Shown here in pieces: positions 12,528 to 22,907 of a stretch of 64,000 bases of DNA. The stretch is taken from assembly GCA_037974335.1 (NCBI GenBank), contig CM075760.1:43466103-43530102 (forward strand), written 5' to 3'. The stretch's first letter is position 1. Each line of letters begins with the position of its first letter. The position numbers and the translations under genes are program-made. The DNA is from Prionace glauca (taxonomy: Eukaryota > Chordata > Chondrichthyes > Carcharhiniformes > Carcharhinidae). The notes beneath the pieces were generated by a model, which saw only the letters and a list, made by a program, of their open reading frames with translations, did not search any database and was not told where the DNA came from.

Positions 12528-13310
12528 TTGTCCACCCAAGGGAGAGGCAAGGACACCTGCACCATGGAAAAACCATGGAAATGTGCAGACTGTGGGAAGA
12601 GATACAGAGCCCCATCTCTGCTGGATGCTCATCGGCGCATCCACACTGAAGAGAGACCATTCACCTGCTCTCAGTGTGGGAAGGGATTCAACCAGTTATT
12701 CCACTTGCAGAGACACCAGCAAGTTCACACTGGGGAGAGGCCATTCACCTGCTTTCAGTGTGGAAAGGGATTCCCTCGATTATCCACTTTGCAGAGACAC
12801 CAGCGAGTTCACACTGGGGAGAGACCATTCACCTGCTCTCAGTGTGGAAAGGGATTCACTGTGTTATTCCAACTGCGGAGACATCAGCGAATTCACACTG
12901 GGGAGAAGCCATTCATCTGCTGTCACTGTGGGAAGAGATTCATTGACTCATCCAGCCTGCAGATACATGAGCGAGTTCACACTGGGGAGAGGCCGTTCAC
13001 CTGCTCTCAGTGTGGAGAGAGATTCATTCAGTTGTCCCACTTGCAGAGACACCAACAAGTTCACACTGGGGAAAAGCCATTCACCTGCTCTCAGTGTGGA
13101 AAGGGATTCACTCTGTTATCCACTTTGCAGAAACACCAGCGAACTCACACTGGGGAGAGACCGTTCACCTGCTCTCAGTGTGGAACTGGATTCACTGTGT
13201 TATCCCATCTGCGGAGACACCAGCGAATTCACACTGGGGAGAAGCTATTCCCCTGCTGTCAGTGTGGGAAGAGATTCATTGACTCATCCAGCCTGCAGAT
13301 ACATAAGTGA
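12528..13310 (+). CDS. ZNF-B: C2H2 zinc-finger protein, truncated array
   Basis: The 260-residue frame has eight complete C2H2 fingers, finger 1 beginning WKCADC, plus a ninth cut short at SSLQIHK-stop. The stop (TGA, 13,308-13,310) stands where paralogous linkers read HKRVHTGE, consistent with CGA to TGA. The same frame continues with further fingers to a second stop (TAG, 13,596-13,598, where TGTCAG would give CQ), and again to a natural-looking end HHE-stop at 13,731-13,733. The ancestral protein was thus about 400 residues with roughly a dozen fingers. The short form could still bind DNA, but two stops and a missing first-exon donor suggest decay. An alternative start at MEKPWK lies 12 codons downstream. 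Confidence 0.7.
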   Translation: MSTQGRGKDTCTMEKPWKCADCGKRYRAPSLLDAHRRIHTEERPFTCSQCGKGFNQLFHLQRHQQVHTGERPFTCFQCGKGFPRLSTLQRHQRVHTGERPFTCSQCGKGFTVLFQLRRHQRIHTGEKPFICCHCGKRFIDSSSLQIHERVHTGERPFTCSQCGERFIQLSHLQRHQQVHTGEKPFTCSQCGKGFTLLSTLQKHQRTHTGERPFTCSQCGTGFTVLSHLRRHQRIHTGEKLFPCCQCGKRFIDSSSLQIHK

Positions 13311-13733
<423 letters not shown>

Positions 13734-13837
13734 TTCCAGGGGTGGGATTCTGCAGTTATTGTTTCTGCTGTCTTATGTCAAGAGCTGCTTTTTTTTCATT
13801 CTTACAGTTGGTCACTGGGGAGGGGCAGAGGGTGACT

Positions 13838-14110
13838 TTAAGAACATAAGAACTAGGAGCAGGAGTGGGCCATCTGGCCCCTCGAGCCTGCTGTGCCATT
13901 CAATAAGATCATGGCTGTTCTTTTTGTGGACTCAACTCCACTTACCTGCCTGCTCAGCATAGCCCTTAATCCCTTTACTGTTAAAATCTCATCTATCCTT
14001 GCCTTAAAAGCATTCAATGAGGTAGCCTCAACTGCTCACTGTGCAGGGAATTCCACAGATTCACAACCTTCTGCTGGACTGGCCGGTCTCACAACTTTGC
14101 CTCCAGTGAG
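13838..14110 (-). mobile_element. CR1-type 3' end, in ZNF-B 3' region
   Basis: The reversed tail begins aagaacataagaactagg and continues through ttcaataagatcatggctg to gaattccacagattcacaac. It is more diverged than most copies here. Confidence 0.75.
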
Positions 14111-14239
14111 CTGATGCTCTTTGAGTCTTGTTGCGAACACCTGGTTTCAAATTTCACAAGGATCACATAGTGACAGGGTATTAGGAAGTTCAGAGATACT
14201 TAGTCAGCATTTCTGTTTCAAACCCCCCAAATGCCCATG

Positions 14240-14535
14240 CAATTTCCTTTGTAATTGTTTATTGTCTCCACTTCCTCCTCTCCCATAGGCAGTGAGTTCC
14301 AGGTCATTACAATTCACTGCATCAAAATATTCTTCCTCACATCCTCCCCAGTATCTCTGATCCAAAACCTTAAATCTGTGTTCCCAGCCTCCCAACCCCC
14401 ACCCCCACCCCGTCCTTTTCCCATCAGCTAATAGGAACAGCTTTTCTTTGTCCACCTTATCTAAACCTGTTAGAATTTTGTCCACCTCTATCAAATCTCC
14501 CCCAACCTCCTTTGCTCCAAGGAGAACAACAGAGG
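14240..14535 (-). mobile_element. Diverged CR1-like 3' region
   Basis: The - strand reads IEVDKILTGLDKVDKEKLF, equivalent to the DLIEIYKIMKGIDRVDGDKLF region of CR1 ORFs, within decayed sequence. This is an old subfamily. Confidence 0.55.
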
Positions 14536-14642
14536 CCTGACATCGACAATAAAAAAAACTAACAGAATATCTTAATACTTGAAATCAAAACTGGAATGTT
14601 CAAATTCTGTGTTAAAGATATTGTGAATATATTGTTCTGTAC

Positions 14643-14648
14643 AATAAA
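14643..14648 (+). terminator. Poly(A) signal, candidate end of ZNF-B transcript
   Basis: AATAAA in acaataaagagatttg lies about 900 bp beyond the end of the ZNF-B array. Nothing else is recognised from 14,650 to 15,110. Confidence 0.35.
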
Positions 14649-15110
14649 GAGATTTGAATAACTCAGCTTGGGTGTGGTTGAATGAAATGTATTAATCTGG
14701 TATCCACCTACTGTCCAGAGGAAATCTGGAATGTGTGGCTGGAAATGCCTCCCTAACAACACGGTGGGTGTATTTACATCTCACGCATTGTAGTCGTTCA
14801 AACTGGCAGTGTCGGGATTGACAATAGCCAAGACAGCTACATACAGGCACATATACTGTCATAACTGAAGGACTGCAGATTGAATGTGAGGCATGATGAG
14901 ACTGGACTATCTTGACCACATTCCTATGACTGCTCAGTTTGTGCTACAATGAACCATTAAAGCTGCTTAGCAGGGTCTCAACAGAGGGCCGGGTGAGAAT
15001 ATTTACTTAGAATGAGTTAGAATTAAACTTATTCCAGGACTGGCTGGTGTTCAGCGATTGAGATACCCGAAGCTGTAATCAATCAAGAAACAGTGGTAGA
15101 TAGTTGATGA

Positions 15111-15340
15111 AGAAGAAGTGTTTTCAGGCATTGTTTAAATTATTTCATCATAAATTTGTGATAAGAACTGTAAGGATTTGCAACCCAAGAGTCAATGCAC
15201 TGATGGTAAACTCCAAACAGCACTGCGCTGAAAAAGGGGTCAGAGCAAGAAGTAAAGTGTTTTCAGGCATTATTTAAATTATTTCATCATGAATTTGTGG
15301 TAAGAGCTGTGAGGGATCTGTAACCCAGCAGCCGGTGAAT
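15111..15340. repeat. Tandem duplication, about 80-bp units
   Basis: 15,119-15,195 (gtgttttcaggcattgttta through aactgtaaggatttgcaaccc) is repeated at 15,259-15,335 with small changes, with a 60-bp spacer between. Confidence 0.7.
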
Positions 15341-15728
15341 TAACAGCCTGCGCGGACCCGGGAGCCCCGCCCCCACCCATTGCTCCCCTCCCCCTGCCTC
15401 TCCTCGAGCCAAGGTTTCCAGACAAGCGGCTGGCGGCTCCGGCCAGAGCGAGAAGCCGTTCGGTGATCTCCCCCTCCCTCACGGCCCTGGACTGCGCATG
15501 TCCAAGGGAGAGGGGGAGCTGCGCATGTTCCGGGGGAGAGCCCACCCTCTGACCTTCACGTTGAATTGTTGACCAATGGGAAGAGTTGGAGGACCGGAAG
15601 GACTGTGGCCCTCCAGCCAATCAGAGCGCGATCTTTGTGACAATGCAAATTGAACTTCAGACAGACTGAAATGTCCTCTTTTGTTGGTCAGTTGGATAAC
15701 AAGCCATACCTAAAAGAGGCCAACATCT
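15340..15728 (+). promoter_or_regulatory. CpG promoter and first exon of ZNF-C
   Basis: CpG-rich with gccccgcccc, gactgcgcatg, two CCAAT boxes (gaccaatggg and ccaatcagag) and an octamer-like atgcaaat at about 15,644. Non-coding exon 1 ends at 15,728 (caacatct|gtaagtaaaa). The intron runs to ttcttttacag, with exon 2 starting at 16,509. The CCAAT arrangement resembles the promoters at 25.8 and 39.7 kb. Confidence 0.7.
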
Positions 15729-15949
15729 GTAAGTAAAATACTTTCTATTTCTTCTCATTCTGGGGGAATTGTTGACTTGCTGCAACGAAAGGGAAAGGGA
15801 GTGAATCTAGGGAGGTTGTAGACTCTGGAAAGTTTGGCCCAGCTCTGTCAATCAGCCTGTGGAGGTTCAGTATTATATCCAGCAGAATGAGAATGGAAGG
15901 AGAGTTATTTTTTCTTCATTCATGAGACATGGGCATCGCTGGCTTTTGC

Positions 15950-16372
15950 TACCAAATGAACCTGTTGGACTTTTAACCTGGTGTTGTGAATTGTCTGACT
16001 GTATTTACCCCAGTCCAACGCCGGCATCTCCACATCATTGCTGGCTGGCCAGCATTTATTGCCCATCCCTCAGTGCCCTTGAACCGATTGCCCTCTGAAA
16101 TGCCCCAGTAAACCAATGTGAATCAGCACATTACTGTGCCTTTGGTGGCCATGCCAGGTGAGGATGGCAGATTTCCTTCCCTAAAAAGCATTAGTGATGG
16201 GGTTTTCCGACAATCTACAATAGTTTCACAATCATCAATAGATTCTTAATTCCACATGTTTGTACTGAATTCAAATTCTACCATTTACCATGGCAGGATT
16301 CAAACCTGGGTCCCCAAACATTAGCTGAATTTTGGATTAATAGTCTAGCGATAATACCACTAGGGAATTGCC
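15950..16372. mobile_element. Penelope-like end followed by reversed tRNA-SINE
   Basis: 15,955-16,037 carries the recurrent Penelope-like terminus (aacctggtgttgtgaattg then cagtccaacgccggcatctcc). 16,040-16,372 is a SINE on the - strand: its reversed tail agcatttattgcccatccct comes first, the reversed B box ggattcaaacctgggtcccc near 16,300. It is the same SINE family as at 22,490-22,850. Both lie in the ZNF-C intron. Confidence 0.65.
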
Positions 16373-16797
16373 TCTCAATGTGTGAGATGGAAACTTACAG
16401 CTTTTGGGGAATGAAAGGGGGAAAAAATGCTCCAGAGAAACTAGAATTGTCTGTTCTGAATGTCTATCCTGTACTAACGCTGATTACTTTTGTCAACTTC
16501 TTTTACAGATGTTAGAAATGAGGATTTAAGCCAGAAATCTCAAACCAAACGTTGCATCAGGATCTGAAAGATTCAGTTGATTCATTGCAAAGTGAAGATC
16601 AGTGGCCTTTGAATCTAGATGGAGAAATAATTGTCTGCTCTATCAGCTTCATCAGTTATTAATTCTCAGTGTGACGAGAAAAGCATCAGCACACGCACTT
16701 TGAACTGATTGTTCCTGCCTTAACCAGTTACACAGCTTGAAGAAACATTCCCATTTGGAGCCGGGAAAGACCGTATGTGTGCGGAAACTTAATTTGA

Positions 16798-17760
16798 TTG
16801 TTGAACATGGAGAGACACGAGGACACCTACACCACAGAGAAACCGTGGAAATGTGAGGACTGTGGAAAGAGATTCATAACCCCCTCAAAACTAGAAACTC
16901 ATCGACGTATTCACACCGGGGAGCGGCCATTTACCTGCTCTGATTGTGGGAAGGGATTCACAAATTCATCCCACCTGCTGACACACCAGCGAATTCACAT
17001 GAAGGAAAGGTCATTCACCTGCACAGCATGTGGGAAAGGTTTCAAACATTCATCCACCCTGAAGATACATCAGCGAGTTCACTCTGGGGAGAGGCCATTT
17101 GCTTGCTCTGAGTGTGGGAAAGGATTCACTCAGTTATCCAACCTGCAGACACATCAGCGAATTCACACTGGGGAGAAGCCATTTAGCTGCTCTGAGTGTG
17201 GGAAGAGATTCAATCAGTTATCCGATTTGCTGACACACCAGCGAGCTCACACTGGGGAGAGGCCGTTTACCTGCTCTCAGTGTGGAAAGGGATTCACTCA
17301 GTCATCCAACCTGCAGACACACCAGCGAGTTCACACTGAGCAGAAACAATTCAGCTGCTCTCTCTGCGCGAGAAGGTTTAGATGGTTATCCAACCTGATG
17401 CGACACCAACAGGTTCACACCGAGGAGAGGTCATTCATCTGTTCTGACTGTGGGAAGGGATTCAAAAATTCAACCCATCTGCTGACACACCAACGAATTC
17501 ACACTGAGGAGAAGCTGTTCATCTGCACAGTGTGCGCAAAGAAATTCAAAGATTCATCCACTCTGCAAAAACACCAGCGAGTTCACACTGGGGAGAGACC
17601 ATTCACCTGCTCTGATTGTGGGAAGCAGTTCCGAGATTTGTCCAACCTGAGAAGACACCAACGAGTCCACACTGGGGAGAGACCATTCACCTGCTCTGAC
17701 TGTGGGAAAGGATTCACTCAGTCATCTACCCTGTTGAGACACCAGCGAGTTCATAATTGA
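16798..17760 (+). CDS. ZNF-C: C2H2 zinc-finger protein, 11 fingers
   Basis: The 320-residue protein has a 15-residue leader (MLNMERHEDTYTTEK) and then eleven consecutive intact C2H2 fingers, from WKCEDC to the last finger ending HQRVHN-stop. Linkers are mostly TGERPF or TEEKLF types. There is no effector domain. It is entirely in the second exon (acceptor at 16,508), with the CpG first exon 780 bp upstream, so this is the most complete gene model among the ZNF genes here. MEKPWK-like starts of the paralogues correspond to position TEKPWK, so the upstream MLNMERH start is used; the fourth residue is also Met. It is probably a nuclear DNA-binding regulator with unknown targets. Confidence 0.9.
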   Translation: MLNMERHEDTYTTEKPWKCEDCGKRFITPSKLETHRRIHTGERPFTCSDCGKGFTNSSHLLTHQRIHMKERSFTCTACGKGFKHSSTLKIHQRVHSGERPFACSECGKGFTQLSNLQTHQRIHTGEKPFSCSECGKRFNQLSDLLTHQRAHTGERPFTCSQCGKGFTQSSNLQTHQRVHTEQKQFSCSLCARRFRWLSNLMRHQQVHTEERSFICSDCGKGFKNSTHLLTHQRIHTEEKLFICTVCAKKFKDSSTLQKHQRVHTGERPFTCSDCGKQFRDLSNLRRHQRVHTGERPFTCSDCGKGFTQSSTLLRHQRVHN

Positions 17761-17879
17761 TTACAATCATTGGATTCTGCTGTTATTGCTGCTGTTAATC
17801 ACATCCAGCACTGAAATATGTCCACTCTGACAGTTGAAGTGGGAGGGTCAGTGAGTTTCTTTCTGCTGAACTGGCCGGT

Positions 17880-18073
17880 CTCACAATTTTGCTTCCCTGT
17901 TTTTAAACAAAGGCACAACATTTGCCACCCTCCAATCTTCAGGTACCTCACCTGTGGATGTCAGTTCAAATATCTCTGCTGGGGGACTTGCAATTTCCTC
18001 CCTAGCCTCCCACAATGTCCTGGGATACACTTCATTAGGCCCTGGGGATTTCTCTACCTTGATGCACTTTAAA
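17880..18073 (-). mobile_element. Inverted 5' segment of a CR1 copy
   Basis: The - strand encodes KSPGPNEVYPR and then EVPEDWRVANVVPLFK, the N-terminal reverse-transcriptase region of CR1. This part precedes, in the normal element, the forward segment that starts at about 18,095. The two together form a 5' inversion. Confidence 0.7.
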
Positions 18074-18094
18074 GAGCCTCACATCTGTAGTGGG

Positions 18095-19345
18095 TACGCT
18101 GGTAGAAGGTATTCTGAGAGACAGAATCTACAGGCATTTAGAGAAGCAAGGACTCATTAGGGACAGTCAGCATGGCTTTGAGAGTGGAAAATCATGTCTC
18201 AGAAGTTTGAGGTTTTTGAAGGGGTAACCAAGAAGGTAAATGAGAGCAGTGCAGTTGATGTTGTCTACATGAACTTTAGCAAGGCCTTGGATAAGATACC
18301 ACATAGTAGATTGTTGCATAAGATTAAATCTCACGGGATCCAATGTGAGGTAGTTAAATGGATGCAAAATTAGCTTGATGACAGAAACCAGAGGGTGGAT
18401 GTAGAGAGTTGTTTTTCAAACTGGAAGCCTGTGACCAGCGGTGTGCCTCAGGGATCGGTGCTGGGTCCACTGTTATTTGTCATTTGTATTAATGATTTGG
18501 ATGAGAATTTAGGAGGCATGATTACTAAGTTTGCAGTTAACACCAAGGTGAGTGGCTTAGTGGACAGTGAAGAAGGTTAGTTCGGATTGCAGTGGTTCTT
18601 GATCAAATGGGCCAGTGGGCTGACGATTGACAGATGGAATTTAATTTAATGCGAGGTGATGCATTTTGATAGATCGAACCAGGGTAGGCCTTAGCTAATG
18701 GTAGTGAATTGGGGAGAGTTGTAGAACAAAGAGATCTAGGAGTACATGTTCATAGCTCATTGAAAGTGGAGTCACAGATGGACAGGGTGGTGAAGAAGGC
18801 ATTCGGCATGCTTGGTTTCATTAGTCAGAACATTGAATACAGGAGTTGGGACGTCTTGTTGAAGTTGCACAAGACTTTGGTAAGACCACTTGTAATACTG
18901 CACACAGTTCTGGTCACCTTATTATAGGCAGGATATTATTAAACTAGAAAGAATGCAGAAAAGATTTATTAGAATGCTTCTGGGACTTGATGGTTTGAGT
19001 TATAAAGAGACGCTGGATAGACTGGGATGTTTTTCCTCTGGTGCATAGGAGGCTTAGGGGTGATCTTATAGAAATTTATAAAATAATGAGGGGCATAGAT
19101 CAGCTCGATAGTCAATATCTTTTTCCAAAGGTGGGGAAGTCTAAAACTAGTGGCCATAGGTTTAAGATGAGAGGGGAGAGATACAAAAGGGTCCAGAGGG
19201 GTGACTTTTCAGACACAGCATGGTGAGTGTCTGGAACAAATTGCCAGAGGTAGTAGTAGAGGTGGGTGCAATTTTGTCTTAAGATTGCTATCAAGGGATA
19301 TGGGCCAAATGCAGGCAATTGGGACTAGCTTAGTCATTTAAAAAA
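18095..19345 (+). mobile_element. CR1-type LINE, forward body
   Basis: The RT core reads VDVVYMNFSKALDKIPH, TSGVPQGSVLGPLLF, then FAVN at the catalytic FADD box (catalytic residues lost), and continues through the C-terminal region (IEYRSWDVLLKLHKTLVRP, RGDLIEIYKIMRGID) to about 19,345. Several frame breaks are present. The subfamily equals the copy at 32,268-32,866. Confidence 0.8.
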
Positions 19346-19359
19346 AGGGGCGGCATATA

Positions 19360-20470
19360 GAAAAACGGACAAGCACATTCATGCACAAACACAAAGGCAC
19401 ACATGTGCACAACACACATAAATACATTCACAAAACACAGAGAAACGTGCATGCATACAAATATGTATTCATACACCATAAGTTCATACAAGATATACAC
19501 AAACGAACACAAACAAGCACGCTCACGCAAATACACTCATGGGCAACACATACGCGAACAACAATACACACACACACACACAAATACGCTCTGACACAAA
19601 TACTACCATGCACAAATGTACAGAGGCACATATACATTCATTCTCTCCCTCACCACACACACACTTACACACGCATACTCACACACACACATACACTCAT
19701 TGACATGAACTTGTACAAACAGGCAGAAAAACAACATGCACGTAAATAATCAAATATGTACAAACACACATACACACACAGAGAAATGCAAACACACAAG
19801 TACAACACACGCATAAACATATGCAAATAGGTACACAGATCCAAGCTCAAACAGATACATGCATATTCACATTCCAGACAGAAGCACATGCATGCAGATC
19901 CACATACATACATTCAGATGAATACATGTTATTAGATATTCACACTGACAGGAATATAGATACAGAGACACGTAATGTTCTCCACATTAACATGCAAACA
20001 TGGAAAATATATAAGTACACATTAACAGACTGCACACAGATGGCCAGAGAGTCAAACTTTTACACACAAAACATTACCACGCTCAAATAGAACAGAACAC
20101 CATAGCACACATTGCTTCACACGGAAACACAAACATCGTTATGAAGATATCAACACGGATATACAGACACTAATATGTTAACAGACATGTGCACAAAAAG
20201 ACTGAGAAACAGGCTCACACAGAATGGGAAGGAAACCATCCCCGTGTGACAGAAATCAACATATTAAAGTAGGCATGAACACATGCACACATTGTGTGTG
20301 ACATTAGTAAATATGTATCGACTTCACACAATAAGAGGCATGCATCCACAATGTCAGCCAAATAAAATATACACAGACGCACAAACACAACAACACAAAT
20401 CAACAAGCACAAGAAAATGAACATGTTCATTAACCCTCACGCACACACATTAACGCAGGGCCAAACGTTA
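19360..20470 (+). repeat. CA-rich degenerate microsatellite tract
   Basis: Interspersed CACA, CATA and AATA runs produce long His/Thr-rich shadow frames. It is the mirror counterpart of the GT-rich tract at 46,077-47,760 beside the right-hand IgM TM exons. An octamer-like atgcaaat occurs near 20,500. No gene. Confidence 0.75.
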
Positions 20471-20973
20471 ATGCAGACCATGAGATTCTCATGCACACAA
20501 ATGCAAATTGCATCGATAAACACGTTGAGAAACTGAATTTAAGCTCATGATCTATTAAGCATTTCCACCATCAATGAGAAAAGATCGGAAATTACATCCC
20601 GGCTCTTAAACAGCAGCATTCACAGTTTACAGATCAGTAAACATCTGTGAAAACAAGCATTGATCAGTGAACGTTCCTCCACATCAGTCATAACATTCTT
20701 CAATGCTATGAAGTGTTCAAAAATGAACTGACACTCAAGAAAACATCTTCAGTCCTTCTGACATGGACTGTCCAAGGAATGTAAAGATCAGCTGTGAAAA
20801 TAATTATGGAGATCGGCTACTGAGTGCCCTGAACTTAATCGTAGATATATATCGAAAATTATACAGAGAATACATTAATAGTTTATGAAGGAGAAAGGGG
20901 AAAGAAAAATAACAATAAGATTCCCTGGATCAATAAAGTAATCTAATTTCATTTCCTGGTCTCCATCCCCCAG

Positions 20974-21101
20974 ACTTCACTGATCACATCTGGATTGAAG
21001 ACAGTGAGGATGATAACAGCAACATCTGGACAACTGCTTCCACATTCATTGTCCTGTTCTTCCTGAGCATTTTCTACAGCACTGCCATCACTCTGGTGAA
21101 G
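20974..21101 (+). pseudogene. Orphan IgM transmembrane exon TM1
   Basis: After an acceptor (ctccatcccccag) the 128-bp exon reads, in phase 1, (D)[16 protein letters not shown], then [17 protein letters not shown], then STAITLVK, and ends at a donor AAG|GTGAGA. It encodes the extracellular acidic connecting peptide and membrane helix of IgM, with polar TTAS and YST positions of the BCR helix. It differs from the exon at 45,381-45,508 by only a few residues. No Cmu exons lie upstream: a CR1 and then ZNF-C occupy that space. Splice sites and frame are intact, so it is unbroken but stranded. Confidence 0.9.
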
Positions 21102-21242
21102 GTGAGATGATTCAACTCACTCACATTTCACACTGGCAGAATGTATTCGAAACATCTCTCAATGTTTCACTGATTAAAAACTCCAACATTAATGTCCCCG
21201 CATCATAAACATCTGCTTCAATATTGTATCTTTCTTTTACAG

Positions 21243-21254
21243 ATCAAACAATGA
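21243..21254 (+). pseudogene. Orphan IgM TM2 exon
   Basis: After ttcttttacag the exon begins ATC AAA CAA TGA, giving the very short cytoplasmic tail ...LVK-IKQ-stop (the right-hand copy gives IK-stop). The 3' UTR runs to an AATAAA at 21,700-21,705. Confidence 0.8.
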
Positions 21255-21699
21255 GCTGAATTTTGAACGCAGTATGATTATCACAGATTACCACAGATGA
21301 TTATCAAAATCTCTGGATGACACAGATACAATATCTGCTCTCAGTGACTATCAGTAAAAAAAATTCTCAGGTTGTCATTCTGAATCTGTAACTGAGGTAA
21401 TGATAGACATTATTTCAGTTTTCAGTGTGAAATGTACGAGGCATTTTTGTTAGAATGTAATTGTGGTTAATAGTTTTAATAGCATTTATTATTAAGAAAC
21501 TTTTCTCATTCCTCATTTGCATCTGATAATTCCTCTTTCTATTAAGATCCTGTTTTCTGTTTCTGGTGTATGTACCAGATGTATAAATATTGATGGATTC
21601 CCTGTGCATGTGTCCTGTTCTCAATGTGAAGCTTGATCGTTATGTTCACTTTTCCAGCTTAAAACAAATGTCGCTGAAAAATATTCTCTGAATTTTTAA

Positions 21700-21705
21700 A
21701 ATAAA
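21700..21705 (+). terminator. Poly(A) signal after orphan TM exons
   Basis: AATAAA in tttaaaataaatattg is the mirror equivalent of the membrane poly(A) signals at 44,772-44,788 on the right. Confidence 0.6.
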
Positions 21706-21734
21706 TATTGAATGAAATTTTAACCAACTCTGGT

Positions 21735-21905
21735 TTGGATTAATTCCTTTCTCTTCAAAATCCATCAACTCCAACCCATTTTCCCTATTATACGGTTTTC
21801 CCCTCTTTCCCAGGCAGGGATTTTTCCCAGTCAAGTGTGGGATGTGGTTGAACTCAAGACCCTTCAGTGAAAGAGCCACTCTGCCACCCAGTGACCCATC
21901 CGTTT
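21735..21905 (-). repeat. tRNA-like repeat shared by both TM copies
   Basis: On the - strand this reads ggtcactgggtggcagagtgg (A-box-like) and then tgagttcaaccac (B-box-like). The same unit is at 44,590-44,745 on the + strand. It was therefore present before the TM duplication and may be an old SINE. Similarity between the two arms ends near 21,995. Nothing is recognised from there to 22,485. Confidence 0.5.
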
Positions 21906-22489
21906 AAATATACATTCATCTCTGCCTTTTCATGATAAAATCCACAGACCTGAGTGAATAATGCGGAGAACCACAGTGATTTCACGCATAAACTGGTCTG
22001 TCACTGACGAGTTTCAGGTAATCCTAAACAGCAAAATGTCATCTTCATTCGAGGCCAATGCAGGACAGTGTGTGACAGAAGATAGTTTTCTATGCACTGC
22101 CTCTTGACAAAAAAAGCGTTATCAGTGTCACCATAGGGTGGGTTACCAGACTGTATCTCTCTTTATATCATCTGATGAAATACTTCCCAGACAGGCAAAC
22201 CACAAGCTGGATGGAGGAAACATACAGAACAGATATACAAATCATGATGTGAAACAAAGAAATTGAGGTGTATTTCACTTAAACACATCATCGATTACAA
22301 ATTTCCAAATTATGACTAGTCTTGAGGGTAATTTGACAATTTGAGATAGTCTTCAACTATAGACAATATAAAACTCACGGGACAGATATCTCTGTGTGAG
22401 AGGGTAACATTAATTGAAAACAAAAGCAAAATATACAGCTACTGGGAGATCATCAAAAGGGTTAAATGGCTCTGGAATAGGGCCACTGG

Positions 22490-22850
22490 AATATTTTGTT
22501 ATTCATTGTTACGGGATGTAGGCATCACTTGCTGGGCCAGCATTTCTTGCCCATCCTTAACTGCCTTCCATTTCAGAGGGTATTTGAGAATCAACCACAT
22601 TGCTGTCAGTCTGGAGTTCACATGTAGATCAGGCCAGGTAAGGATGGCAGCTTTCCTTTTCTAAAGGACGTTACTGCACCAAATGGGTTTTTACCACAAT
22701 TGACAATGGTTAAGGTTTGTCAGACTTTTAATTCCAGATTTTAATTGAACACAAATTTCACCATCGACTGTGGTGGGATTCGAACCTGGGTCCCCAGAGC
22801 CTTACCCTGAGTCCTGTGATAATTCCACTGGGTCACTGCCTCTCCTATTG
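22490..22850 (-). mobile_element. tRNA-derived SINE (long-tail family)
   Basis: The reversed tail (gggccagcatttcttgccca) comes first, then aggatggcagctttcc, then the reversed B box (gggattcgaacctggg) and head (ccactgggtcactgcctc). It is a nearly full-length copy of the family also at 16,040-16,372. Confidence 0.8.
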
Positions 22851-22907
22851 ATCCAATTGTTATTGTTTATCTCAGGGTGCAGGAACAACAGAATCCAGCT
22901 TTGTGGG

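Noticed and set aside
18395-18580. Host gene with GVPQGSVLGP motif
   Set aside because: This is the reverse-transcriptase core of a CR1 copy whose catalytic FADD reads FAVN.
19381-19749. Long His/Thr-rich open frames in the CA tract
   Set aside because: They follow the dinucleotide repeat in several frames at once and have no codon bias; the mirror tract at 46-47.8 kb does the same.
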